Assembly (NCBI RefSeq): GCF_000270305.1
Contig: NC_015737.1
Coordinates: 1,984,501-2,048,500 of the forward strand
Source of the DNA: Clostridium sp. SY8519
Lineage (GTDB): Bacteria; Bacillota; Clostridia; Lachnospirales; Lachnospiraceae
Reading direction: 5' to 3'
DNA: 64,000 nt
Shown here piece after piece: positions 54,266 through 62,772 of the stretch (within the stretch, counting starts at the first letter, position 1; each line of letters opens with the position of its first letter). The notes beneath the pieces were generated by a model. It worked only from the letters and a program-made list of their open reading frames with translations, made no database searches and was not told the DNA's origin. A program made the translations under genes and the position numbers.

Positions 54266-54582
54266 ACTAGAAAGACCCGAAATCGTACCGGAATCTGCGC
54301 CGGAAGCAGTCCCGAAATTGTGGCGGAAGCAGCCCGGAATCTGCGCCGGAAGCGACCCGGAATCTGTGCCGGAAGCAGCTCCGGTTTGCTCCGAAAGGAG
54401 GGAACCGGCGGGAAAACAGCGGGAATACTGGCCGTTTGGCCAGTTTACGTCTGGCTTTTGTACCGGTAAAATAACAGACAGAAGAACAAAAGGTACAGCA
54501 GAGGAATCAAAAACACAGACAGAAGAACAGATAAAAGAGGACAGGTGGAATCCTGCGGATTCAGAACAGGAGGGGGAGTGCT
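54266..54582. other. Intergenic region with imperfect short repeats
   Basis: No convincing gene. Between 54288 and 54385, CCGGAATCTGCGCCGGAAGC-like units of 22-24 bases occur four times with changes. They could be a small repeat or stalled regulatory region ahead of the LuxR gene. Reading frames across it are low-complexity. Confidence 0.5.
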
Positions 54583-57033
54583 ATGCCGGAACGGATGAAA
54601 ATGACTGCTGATGAATATTATCATCGGCCGCAGACAGCCTATCGGCAGCTTCAGGCAGCCAGGGGGCCGAGGCAGACCGTGTATATCTGCGGCGTGACCG
54701 GGAGCGGGAAGACTTCGCTCGCGGCGGATTATCTGACCAGAAAAAAGCATATCTGCTGCTCCGGAGGCGAAATGGAAGCCGGAGAACTGGAACAGCTGCT
54801 GCAGATGAAGACAAAGGCTGCCGAAAAGAAACAGAAAGAGAATGCCGTGACCATCGTTGTGCTGGATGACCTGCAGTTTGTGGAAGGGGAAGAGCAGAGA
54901 AAGGCCTGGGCGCATCTGATCGAGGAAATGAGTGCCAGAAAAGATATCTGGCTGATTCTCATCTCCCGGGCGCGGATCCCCGGCTGGCTGAAGCTGGCGC
55001 ATGCGCGGCATGTGTTTTCTGTTATCGGGGAAGAGAGCCTGTTTTTCAGCCGGGAGGAACAGGATCAGTACATGGATAAGCGGGGCCTGGCCCTGACCAG
55101 TGCCGTACTTGACCGACTGTGGGACCTGGGACACGGACATCCTCTTTTCCTGAAGATGTCTGCCCTGCGTTTTCTGGAAATTCCCGAGGACGCGGCAGAC
55201 CGTCAGGCGGCGCAGATGCAGGCGATAGACGTGGCACGCAGGGATATGTGGGATTACTTTGAAATGGCAGAGCGCGAGCAGTGGGATGTGGAACTGCAGG
55301 AATTTCTGATGGAAGTATCTGTAGTGGAGCAGTTTGACCTGGCGCTTGCGCAGCATATCACCCGCCATCCGGAGGCCGGCAGACTGATCCGTCAGTCGCT
55401 GGAAATCGGCAGCTTTCTGGTGGAACATCAGGAAGGTGACCATACGTTTTTTGAACTGCGCCGACCCATGAAATATATGCTGCGGAGAAGACTGCGGGCA
55501 GAGTATTCCAGACATCGGATACAGGCGCTGTACTCCAGCGCCGGCAGCAGGTATGAGCTGGAGGGCAAGATACAGTCCGCCCTGCAGATGTATGACATCA
55601 GCGGTGACCAGGATGGAATATCCCGGGTTTTGATCGCGAATATCCGAAAGAATCCTGCCGATGGAGAGTATTTTGCCCTGCGGAATTATTATTTGCGCCT
55701 GGAAGAAGACACGATCCGTTCCAGTGTGGAGCTGATGGCGGGGATGAGTCTTATGCAGTCGATCCTGATGAATGCAGAGGAGAGTGAACGATGGTATGAA
55801 GAGCTGAAACAATACGCTGGCCGACAGACCGGCAGACTGCGGCGGAAAGCGGAGAGCGGCCTGCTGTATCTGGATATCGCGCTGCCGCACAGAGGCAGCA
55901 TGGAACTGAAGTCGATACTCAGACATGCCGGCACGCTGATCCGGGAAAGGAAAACGGCATTGCCGGAGTTTTCCGTTACCAGCAATCTGCCTTCTCTGAT
56001 GAACGGCGGAAAGGATTTCTGCGAATGGAGCAGGAAAGACAGGGAATTAGCCAAAAGTCTTGGAAAGGTCGTCGCACTGGTCCTGGGCAGATATGGCAAA
56101 GGGCTGGTAAACCTTGCATTGGCAGAAAGCCAGTTTGAGAAAGGCGGGGACAATTATGAAGTCCTGTCCCTGGCAGATGTGGGCAGAATGCAGGCAGAAG
56201 GCGGCGGAAAAAACGAACTGGTATTTGTGTCCATCGGAATTCTGACCCGTCTGTTTATTCTGAACAACCGGATGACAGATGCCACAGACATGCTGCTGAG
56301 TTTCCGTCAGACAGCCGAGCGGGAGGCGCCGCGGCTGCTGCCGAATATTGATGCCCTTCATACGCGGATGGAACTGCTGGCCGGCAGAAACAGCGAGGCC
56401 CATCGCTGGATGGAACAGGAGGCACCGGATGAAGACGCGGAATTTAACGGAATGGAACGATTCCGCTATCTGACGAAGGTGCGGGGCTATCTGGCGGCAG
56501 GACGGGAAGATCGCGCGCTCCTGCTGCTGGATTTGATGGAATATTACGCGGTGCAGATGCATCGTACCTATATTTCGGCAGAAGTCAGCCTGCTGAAGGC
56601 GATTGCGCTGCAGCGCATGGGCCGGGAAGACTGGAAGAAACATCTGCAGGAGGCGGTGACGCAGGCAGAAAGCTACCATTTTGTGCGGATCCTTTCTTTT
56701 GAAGGGACTGCTGTGTATGAGCTGCTGAAGTCCGGGGACCTTGTGTGGAAGGATCCGTCCTATCGGACACAGGTTCTGGAAGAATGCGGACAAATGGCGC
56801 ATTTGTATCCCTCCTATCTGAAACGGAAGGGAGAGGAGAATGTGGTGCTGGGGGACAAGGCGCTGATCATTCTGCGGATGCAGGCAGAAGGGCTGACGGT
56901 GGAGGAGATTGCCCGGCAGCTGCATATATCGAAATCAGGCGTAAAGTATTACAATCAGGAAACCTATCGTAAACTCGGCGTAAACAACAAATCAGCCGCA
57001 GTGGCAGAGGCCAGAAACAGAAGACTGCTGTAG
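54583..57033 (+). CDS. MalT-like large LuxR-family ATPase regulator
   Basis: An 816-residue STAND-type regulator: Walker A ICGVTGSGKTSLAA near residue 34, Walker-B-like IVVLDDLQF near residue 95, a long helical TPR-like middle and a C-terminal LuxR HTH (LTVEEIARQLHISKSGVKYYNQETYRKLGV). This is the MalT/LAL layout: ATP and an inducer cause it to activate a nearby promoter. The aquaporin 140 bases downstream is the best candidate target. GGAGGGGGAG lies before the ATG. Confidence 0.9.
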   Translation: MPERMKMTADEYYHRPQTAYRQLQAARGPRQTVYICGVTGSGKTSLAADYLTRKKHICCSGGEMEAGELEQLLQMKTKAAEKKQKENAVTIVVLDDLQFVEGEEQRKAWAHLIEEMSARKDIWLILISRARIPGWLKLAHARHVFSVIGEESLFFSREEQDQYMDKRGLALTSAVLDRLWDLGHGHPLFLKMSALRFLEIPEDAADRQAAQMQAIDVARRDMWDYFEMAEREQWDVELQEFLMEVSVVEQFDLALAQHITRHPEAGRLIRQSLEIGSFLVEHQEGDHTFFELRRPMKYMLRRRLRAEYSRHRIQALYSSAGSRYELEGKIQSALQMYDISGDQDGISRVLIANIRKNPADGEYFALRNYYLRLEEDTIRSSVELMAGMSLMQSILMNAEESERWYEELKQYAGRQTGRLRRKAESGLLYLDIALPHRGSMELKSILRHAGTLIRERKTALPEFSVTSNLPSLMNGGKDFCEWSRKDRELAKSLGKVVALVLGRYGKGLVNLALAESQFEKGGDNYEVLSLADVGRMQAEGGGKNELVFVSIGILTRLFILNNRMTDATDMLLSFRQTAEREAPRLLPNIDALHTRMELLAGRNSEAHRWMEQEAPDEDAEFNGMERFRYLTKVRGYLAAGREDRALLLLDLMEYYAVQMHRTYISAEVSLLKAIALQRMGREDWKKHLQEAVTQAESYHFVRILSFEGTAVYELLKSGDLVWKDPSYRTQVLEECGQMAHLYPSYLKRKGEENVVLGDKALIILRMQAEGLTVEEIARQLHISKSGVKYYNQETYRKLGVNNKSAAVAEARNRRLL

Positions 57034-57174
57034 AAAAAGAAAGACCGGGCGTTTTTCCTTCCGGAAAACGGGAGGCTCATGCCATAACCAAACAGATACA
57101 GAAATCTGCACATTGACGGTCCCTTCCAGACTCGATACAATGAACTGTATACAAAAATCAAAGGAGGAGATATT

Positions 57175-57891
57175 ATGAAAAAGTATGCAGCAGAATTTAT
57201 CGGCACAGCAGTTCTCGTGATTTTCGGCTGTGGGACCGCCATGCTCGTGGGATGCAGCGCAGAATCCGGTACAGGGTATCTGCTTACGGCGCTGGCATTC
57301 GGCCTTTCCATTGTGGCTGAGGCGTATTGTATCGGCAATATTTCCGGCTGCCATGTAAATCCGGCAGTTTCCCTGGGTGTACTGGTCAGCGGCCGCATGA
57401 CAGGAAAAGATTTCGCGGGATATGTAATCGCGCAGATCCTCGGAGCAATCTGCGGCAGTCTGCTGCTGGCAGGAATCTTTACACTGGGCGGTGTGCAGGA
57501 TCAGACAGGAGCTTTTGGCGCCAACGGTCTGGCAGGTGTGCACGGATCAGCGGGAGCAGGGATTTTAGTGGAAGTGGTACTGACGTTTGTGTTTGTGCTC
57601 ACCGTTCTCGGTGTTACTTCAGAGAAAGCGGGGCATGGATCCTTCGGCGGACTGATTATCGGCCTGACCCTTACCTTTGTACATATTTTAGGCATCGGCC
57701 TGACCGGTACATCCGTGAATCCGGCCCGTTCCATAGGCCCGGCTCTGGTGGCAGCGGCAAATGGAAACCCGGCGCCCCTTCACACCCTGTGGATTTTCCT
57801 CGTGGCGCCTCTGCTGGGCGGACTTGCGGCAGCGCTCTGCTATCTGCTTCTTGCCGGCAGGGACAAAGATCCGGAAGTCAGCGCATCATAA
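57175..57891 (+). CDS. MIP-family aquaporin/glycerol channel
   Basis: The 238-residue channel has six helices and both NPA boxes, HVNPAVSLG near 65 and SVNPARSIG near 184. The Arg after the second NPA fits aquaporins. Its size and selectivity-region residues suggest an AqpZ-like water channel, but glycerol transport cannot be excluded. AAAGGAGGAG precedes the ATG. The large LuxR gene upstream may regulate it. Confidence 0.92.
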   Translation: MKKYAAEFIGTAVLVIFGCGTAMLVGCSAESGTGYLLTALAFGLSIVAEAYCIGNISGCHVNPAVSLGVLVSGRMTGKDFAGYVIAQILGAICGSLLLAGIFTLGGVQDQTGAFGANGLAGVHGSAGAGILVEVVLTFVFVLTVLGVTSEKAGHGSFGGLIIGLTLTFVHILGIGLTGTSVNPARSIGPALVAAANGNPAPLHTLWIFLVAPLLGGLAAALCYLLLAGRDKDPEVSAS

Positions 57892-57927
57892 CTGCAGAAA
57901 TGAGAGACAGCGGAAGAAGACGCTGCG

Positions 57928-57965
57928 GCGGTCGGAGTGTAAGGCTCCGGCCGCTTGTTTTATAA
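57928..57965 (+). terminator. Rho-independent terminator
   Basis: GCGGTCGGAG pairs with CTCCGGCCGC, followed by TTGTTTT. Confidence 0.8.
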
Positions 57966-58044
57966 CAGGAGCTTTTCGGCTGCGTATAGGTTCTGCCCGG
58001 GCTTTGTGATAAAATAAACCCGTTAGAAAAAGGAGGAATAAGGA

Positions 58045-58452
58045 ATGATTACAAAAATTCATCATGTGGCATTGAAATGCAGCGGAACGGAGAGTTTTCA
58101 GAAGACCGTGTCTTTTTATACCGATGTGATCGGCATGCAGGTGAAACGCAGCTGGGGAGAAGGCGCGGATGCCGGCGCAATGCTGACGCTGAACGGAGAG
58201 GATATTCTGGAGCTGTTTGCCGAAGGACAGGAGCAGGTGTGCAACGGAAGTATCCATCATTTCGCGTTTTATACCGATGATCCGGATGGCTGCATCGCGA
58301 AGATCCGGGCAGCAGGTTATGAAGTAACCGCGGAACCGGAGAATATCGACATCCTGCTGAAGCAGCCGGAAGAGGGCGCACAGTATCCTCTGCGGGTGGC
58401 TTTCTGCCGGGGACCGCTGGGAGAGTGCATCGAATTTTTCAGCGAACGATAG
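58045..58452 (+). CDS. VOC-family (glyoxalase-like) protein
   Basis: A 135-residue vicinal-oxygen-chelate protein with the paired beta-alpha-beta-beta-beta units (KIHHVALKCSG, SFYTDVIGMQVKRSW, SIHHFAFYTDDPDGCIAKI). Metal-binding residues of the glyoxalase class (His7, Glu55-like in ILELF, His74, Glu130-like in GECIEFF) are present, so it may be a lyase or dioxygenase acting on an unknown small molecule. AAAGGAGGA precedes it. Confidence 0.9.
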   Translation: MITKIHHVALKCSGTESFQKTVSFYTDVIGMQVKRSWGEGADAGAMLTLNGEDILELFAEGQEQVCNGSIHHFAFYTDDPDGCIAKIRAAGYEVTAEPENIDILLKQPEEGAQYPLRVAFCRGPLGECIEFFSER

Positions 58453-58571
58453 GAAACAGAAAACAGGAAAAGACGTAAATAGTCACAAAATTTAACAGAT
58501 ATTTTTAGAAGTATTTATTATTTATCCCCATGTGTTCCTTGTGATATGATAATAACAAGATGAAAATTATT

Positions 58572-58599
58572 TAGTAATAAATAAAAATATTTATTACTA
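58572..58599. promoter_or_regulatory. Perfect AT-rich palindrome upstream of the YczE-like gene
   Basis: TAGTAATAAATA and TATTTATTACTA are perfect 12-base arms around AAAA. A TGTGATATGATAAT extended -10-like box lies 25 bases upstream. A plausible operator. Confidence 0.6.
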
Positions 58600-58629
58600 G
58601 AGCGCAGGAAACAAGGAAAGGAAGATATC

Positions 58630-59358
58630 ATGGAACACAAGGGGAAAAAAGGACGCAGATATTTTGTATTTATGCTGGGAGTCGTTGTCTCCGCAATTGG
58701 AATTGCATTCTTAAGCCGGGCGGGGATCGGCACTTCACCCATGTCGGGTGTGCCGTTTGTACTGAGTCTGGTGACGGCACCGTCCATGGGGGTATATACA
58801 TTTATCGTCAATGCGGTTTTTCTGATTCTTGAAGCAGTTGTCCGGAAAAAGTTTACGGTGCGTCAGGCCATTCAGCTGCCGATTACACTGGGGTTCAGCG
58901 TCTGTATTGATCTTGCCCTGCGGGTAATTCCCAGTCAGTACGGCGGACCCTATCTGAATTCGGTGATTTTCCTGATGATCGGATGCTTTACACTGGCGCT
59001 GGGCGTCGCTCTGGAAGTGCTGGCAGATGTAATTATGCTTCCGGGAGAGGCATTTGTCCGCGCGGTTGCGCAGAAGCTGGATAAGCCTTTTGGAAATGTG
59101 GAAGTAGTGAATGATTCGGTGGTTACCGGCATCGCCATTGTGATTTCCCTGGTATCCTTCCACAAACTGAATGGAGTGCGGGAAGGTACGATTGTTTCTG
59201 CACTGCTGGTGGGACATATCGTAAAATTTTATACCGCGCGGCTGCGGGGACCGGTGAGTCGATTCCTCGGGACAGAAGAAGCGTCCCGGATGCCGTCTGC
59301 TGAGGATTCCGGCGAGTATCTCTATCTGCAGACCAAAGATGAGACCGAAACCGCCTGA
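58630..59358 (+). CDS. YczE/DUF6198-type membrane protein
   Basis: The 242-residue membrane protein shows AIGIAFLSRAGIGTSPMSGVPFVLS, the conserved start of YczE/YitT-related proteins, and about five helices. Members (B. subtilis YczE) are needed for antibiotic export or membrane function, but the reaction is unknown. AAGGAAAG precedes the ATG. It lies directly after an AT-rich operator-like palindrome. Confidence 0.85.
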   Translation: MEHKGKKGRRYFVFMLGVVVSAIGIAFLSRAGIGTSPMSGVPFVLSLVTAPSMGVYTFIVNAVFLILEAVVRKKFTVRQAIQLPITLGFSVCIDLALRVIPSQYGGPYLNSVIFLMIGCFTLALGVALEVLADVIMLPGEAFVRAVAQKLDKPFGNVEVVNDSVVTGIAIVISLVSFHKLNGVREGTIVSALLVGHIVKFYTARLRGPVSRFLGTEEASRMPSAEDSGEYLYLQTKDETETA

Positions 59359-59636
59359 CCGCTGCCACCGGTTCTTTCCGGGCAGAATTTGCTTCTGCCG
59401 GAAAGGACCGGTATTTTTTTACGTAAAAAACTTTGGAATACTGTGCATGAAAGGGTTTCCGTTGCTATAATGAATCTGATGCAGAAAAAAGCGGATCAAA
59501 AACCGGCGCCGACGGCAGAAAAGACGGAACAGAAACCGACACTGACGGCAGAAAAGCGGAGCAGAAACCGCACTGACGGAAGAAGAAGCCGCCCGGATCA
59601 GCAGCCGGCTGCCGGAAGAAGATGGAGGCAATTGCT
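59359..59636. other. Intergenic region with repeats before the bile salt hydrolase gene
   Basis: Between about 59496 and 59585 the sequence AAACCGNCNCNGACGGCAGAAAAG and CGGANCAG repeats nearly three times, so most reading frames here are low complexity. No gene can be supported. The last 20 bases hold GGAGG for the next ATG. Confidence 0.5.
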
Positions 59637-60611
59637 ATGTGTACAGCTGTGACTTATCAGACAAAAGATTTTTATTTTGGAAGAACCCTGGATTATGAAT
59701 TCAGTTACGGAGAGGAGATTGTGGTGATGCCGCGGAATTATCCGCTGGATTTCCGTCATATGGGGCGGAAGGAACAGCACTATGCCATAATCGGAATGGC
59801 CCATGTGGCAGACGGATTTCCCCTTTTTTATGACGGGATCAATGAAAAGGGCCTGGGGATGGCAGGACTGAATTTCGTGGGAAATGCCGTATACGCCGAA
59901 CCACAGGAAGGAAAGGACAATGTGGCGCAGTTTGAGTTCGTTTTGTGGATTCTGAGCCAGTGCGCCTCTTTGCAGGAAGCCAAGGAACTGCTGCAGCGGC
60001 TCTGCCTGACGGGAACACCTTTCAGCCCGCAGCTTCCGGCCGCGCAGCTGCACTGGATCCTGGCGGATCAGACAGGGGCTGTTACGGTGGAATCCATGGC
60101 AGACGGACTGCATATTTACGAGAATCCGGTGGGGGTGCTGACCAACAACCCGCCCTTTGATAAACAGATGTTTCTGCTGAACCAGTATATGGGGCTGTCT
60201 TCCAGCCAGCCGGAGAACCGCTTCTCCAAAGAACTGCCCCTGCAGGCTTACAGCAGGGGGATGGGCGCCTTGGGACTGCCTGGGGATCTGTCTTCCGCGT
60301 CTCGGTTCGCAAAGGTGGCATTTACGAAAATGCATGCCTGCTCGGATGATTCGGAAGCGGGAAGCGTCAGCCAGTTTTTCCATATTTTAGGATCGGTGGA
60401 TCAGCAGAGAGGGTGCTGCAAGGTCTCGGAGGGCGCTTACGAAATCACGATCTATACGTCCTGCTGCAATGCCAGCAAAGGAATCTATTACTATACGACC
60501 TATGACAATCACCAGATTTCTGCGGTGGATATGCACCGCGAAAACCTGGAGGGAAAGACCCTGGCGCGTTATCCGCTGATTACAGGAGAACAGATTCGGT
60601 GGCAGAACTAG
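59637..60611 (+). CDS. Bile salt hydrolase / penicillin V acylase family enzyme
   Basis: A 324-residue linear amide C-N hydrolase (choloylglycine hydrolase family). Cys2 becomes the N-terminal nucleophile after Met removal (MCTAVTYQ). The family residues are present: Arg16 and Asp19 (GRTLDYE), Asn80-like in AGLNF, Asn in LTNNPPF near 175 and Arg in SASRFAKV near 225. It could deconjugate bile acids or cleave penicillin V-like amides; the N-terminal loop differs from classical Clostridium BSH, so substrate should be tested. GGAGG fixes the start. Confidence 0.9.
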   Translation: MCTAVTYQTKDFYFGRTLDYEFSYGEEIVVMPRNYPLDFRHMGRKEQHYAIIGMAHVADGFPLFYDGINEKGLGMAGLNFVGNAVYAEPQEGKDNVAQFEFVLWILSQCASLQEAKELLQRLCLTGTPFSPQLPAAQLHWILADQTGAVTVESMADGLHIYENPVGVLTNNPPFDKQMFLLNQYMGLSSSQPENRFSKELPLQAYSRGMGALGLPGDLSSASRFAKVAFTKMHACSDDSEAGSVSQFFHILGSVDQQRGCCKVSEGAYEITIYTSCCNASKGIYYYTTYDNHQISAVDMHRENLEGKTLARYPLITGEQIRWQN

Positions 60612-60646
60612 GACGTTACGAAACAGGAAAAGCCGCGGCAGAGCGT

Positions 60647-60668
60647 GGAATCCGGCGAAACGGATTCC
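60647..60668. terminator. Hairpin between convergent genes
   Basis: GGAATCCG pairs with CGGATTCC over a 6-base loop and sits 36 bases past the BSH stop and 16 bases past the reductase stop on the other strand. Weak, no T-run. Confidence 0.5.
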
Positions 60669-60683
60669 GTGGCAGCTGAAAAC

Positions 60684-62630
60684 TCAGATATCAAGTGCTG
60701 CATGATATCCCTGGTAAACGGCATTGGTGATTGTTGATACCCGGGAAGCGTCGCCGATGACTCTCACAAAAGGAGCGGTGTCAAGCAGAGATTCTGCCAG
60801 TTCAGAGCGGGAACGCTGCCCCAGAGCACAGATCACAGAAGTGCCGGGGATCAGCACCTGACGGCCTTCGCCGGTTTCACACAGGAGGCCGTCTTTTCGC
60901 ACCTCCAGGCCGCGGCAGCCGGTATGAACCGTTACATATTTTTCAATTTGCTGCAGAAGCAGCGGACGGTGGCGGATATTGGCATCCGGTGCCAGCTGAT
61001 CCTGCATTTCCACCAGTTCGACCTGTTTTCCCTGCTGACCGAGATGAACCGCGCATTCACAGCCGGCCAGCCCGCCGCCGAATACGATGACGTGGTCAGT
61101 GATTTTATCCTGTTCCAGATAAAAGCGGTTGACGGAGATCACATGCGCGCTGTCAATCCCGGGAATCGGTGGAATGAAGGGTTCGGATCCCACGGCGATA
61201 ATCAGGGCATCCGGCGCTTCTGTCTCTGCATAGGAGGGTGTGACTTCTGTATTTGTGCGTACAGTGACGCCGGCGCGCTCTGCAAGCAGTCGGTAGGTAT
61301 GGGCAAGCTGATACATCTCATACTTAAAAGGGAGCGCCTGTTCGCTTTTCAGAATCCCGCCCGTCTGCGCCTCTTTTTCACAGAGGATAACCGTATGGCC
61401 GCGGCGCGCGGCTGTATATGCGGCATACAGACCGCCGGGGCCGCCGCCGGCTACCAGGACTTTCTTCGGGACGGCTGCCGGACGGATTTCATCTCCTTCC
61501 AGTTCACGGCCGATCAGGGGATTGACGGTACAGCGGCGGGTGGAAGTCACGGCCCGTTCTGCCATGCAGGTAAAACAGCGCAGACATTTGACGATTTCCT
61601 CTTCCCGGTTTTCAGATATTTTGCGCGGCAGGAAAGGATCGGCAAGAAGGGCGCGGGCCATGGAGATCATATCTGCTTTGCCGGAAGCAAGGATTTCCTC
61701 CATCTGTTCCGGATCGTTAAGACCGCCGATAGCGGCAACCGGCTTTGCGACATGCTTTTTGATTTCCGCAGCCAGATCCACATTGCGTCCATGAGGTTCA
61801 AACATGGAGGGGTGTGTAATGCCAAAGGTTTTCTGGTAGGTACCGGCAGATACGTGGATAATATCCGTGTACGGTTCAATGGCCTGGGCAATGCGTATCC
61901 CTTCGTCCAGATCGTAGCCGCCCGGGGTGAACTCCGCACCGCTCATCCGGAATTCAATGGGAAAATAAGGACCGACTGCCCGGCGGACGGCCTGCAGTAC
62001 TTCTACGGCAAAACGGCAGCGGTGTTCCAGGGAACCGCCGTAGCCATCCTGCCGGTGGTTGAAGAGGGGGGAGAGAAACTGGTTGATCAGCCAGCCGTGT
62101 CCGCCGTGGATCATAACCATTTCAAAACCGGCCAGTTTTGCCAGGGCTGCGGTGTGACCGTATGCGGCGATGATGGACGCGATCTGTTTTTCCTGCAGGG
62201 CTTTCACCGGGACGCCGTCTGCGCGTATGGTATCGGACGGCCCCCACTGATGCAGGGACTGCTGCCGGTTTTTATCTGTCATGTAGGTGCCTGCAAACAT
62301 GCCGGAATGGGAAAGTTCCAGACTGGGAACTGCGCCGTGGCGGCGGATAGCATCTGCTGTGTAGGCGGCGCAGGCCAGAGAATTCAGAATGGATTCATCC
62401 AGATGGTAGGCATGAGAGCCATCGGTAGCTGGATGCACCATGCATTCGCTGACTGTTACGGCAGCGGCGCCTCCTTTGGCGCGCAGTTCGTAAAATGCGG
62501 TGGATTTTGGGCCGATGCATCCGTCATTTGTGATATCTGTGCCGCCCATTGGCGCGGAAAACATGCGGTTGCGGAAGGTGGTTCTGCCAATGGTTATGGG
62601 TTTTGTCAAGTGGGGAAATTTACGTTTCAT
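60684..62630 (-). CDS. Old-yellow-enzyme-type NADH:flavin oxidoreductase (BaiCD/BaiH-like)
   Basis: The 648-residue protein has an FMN-binding TIM barrel (FRNRMFSAPMGGTDITND, LELSHSGMFAG, HGGHGWLINQFLSP), a 4Fe-4S cluster motif CLRCFTCMAERAVTSTRRC (near 345-363) and a C-terminal FAD/NAD half (VLVAGGGPGGLYAAYTAARRG). It matches 2,4-dienoyl-CoA reductase and the bile-acid enzymes BaiCD/BaiH. Start CAT at 62628-62630 follows GGAGG. It lies convergent to a BSH-type gene, so a bile-acid role is tempting but unproven; enoate or unrelated substrates are equally possible. Confidence 0.9.
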   Translation of the reverse strand: MKRKFPHLTKPITIGRTTFRNRMFSAPMGGTDITNDGCIGPKSTAFYELRAKGGAAAVTVSECMVHPATDGSHAYHLDESILNSLACAAYTADAIRRHGAVPSLELSHSGMFAGTYMTDKNRQQSLHQWGPSDTIRADGVPVKALQEKQIASIIAAYGHTAALAKLAGFEMVMIHGGHGWLINQFLSPLFNHRQDGYGGSLEHRCRFAVEVLQAVRRAVGPYFPIEFRMSGAEFTPGGYDLDEGIRIAQAIEPYTDIIHVSAGTYQKTFGITHPSMFEPHGRNVDLAAEIKKHVAKPVAAIGGLNDPEQMEEILASGKADMISMARALLADPFLPRKISENREEEIVKCLRCFTCMAERAVTSTRRCTVNPLIGRELEGDEIRPAAVPKKVLVAGGGPGGLYAAYTAARRGHTVILCEKEAQTGGILKSEQALPFKYEMYQLAHTYRLLAERAGVTVRTNTEVTPSYAETEAPDALIIAVGSEPFIPPIPGIDSAHVISVNRFYLEQDKITDHVIVFGGGLAGCECAVHLGQQGKQVELVEMQDQLAPDANIRHRPLLLQQIEKYVTVHTGCRGLEVRKDGLLCETGEGRQVLIPGTSVICALGQRSRSELAESLLDTAPFVRVIGDASRVSTITNAVYQGYHAALDI

Positions 62631-62772
62631 CAAGAGTACCTCCAAGATTTTTCTTCATGTAAATGTTATTATAACATCAAGCACAGAAAAAGTCACCGGA
62701 AGCGGAAAATGTCAGCGTCCATGATCGGAAGGCGCTGAAGTATCATTTGTCAGAAGAGAAAGGATTTTATTT
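62631..62772. promoter_or_regulatory. Divergent promoter region
   Basis: The 142-base gap between the reductase and the Gfo/Idh gene contains the minus-strand GGAGG and AT-rich sequence TGTTATTATAACATC with an inverted repeat GTTATTATAAC. No further site is assigned. Confidence 0.45.

Noticed and set aside
54445..55926. A 493-residue open frame on the minus strand opposite the LuxR-type regulator
   Set aside because: Shadow of a well-supported gene; composition is His/Gln/Leu-rich and lacks any domain.
59389..59652. Small plus-strand frame before the BSH gene
   Set aside because: Composed of the local triple repeat; no ribosome site and the frame overlaps the BSH start.
60924..62738. A 604-residue plus-strand frame opposite the flavin reductase
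   Set aside because: The minus-strand gene has clear OYE and FAD motifs; the plus-strand frame has none and would run antisense.
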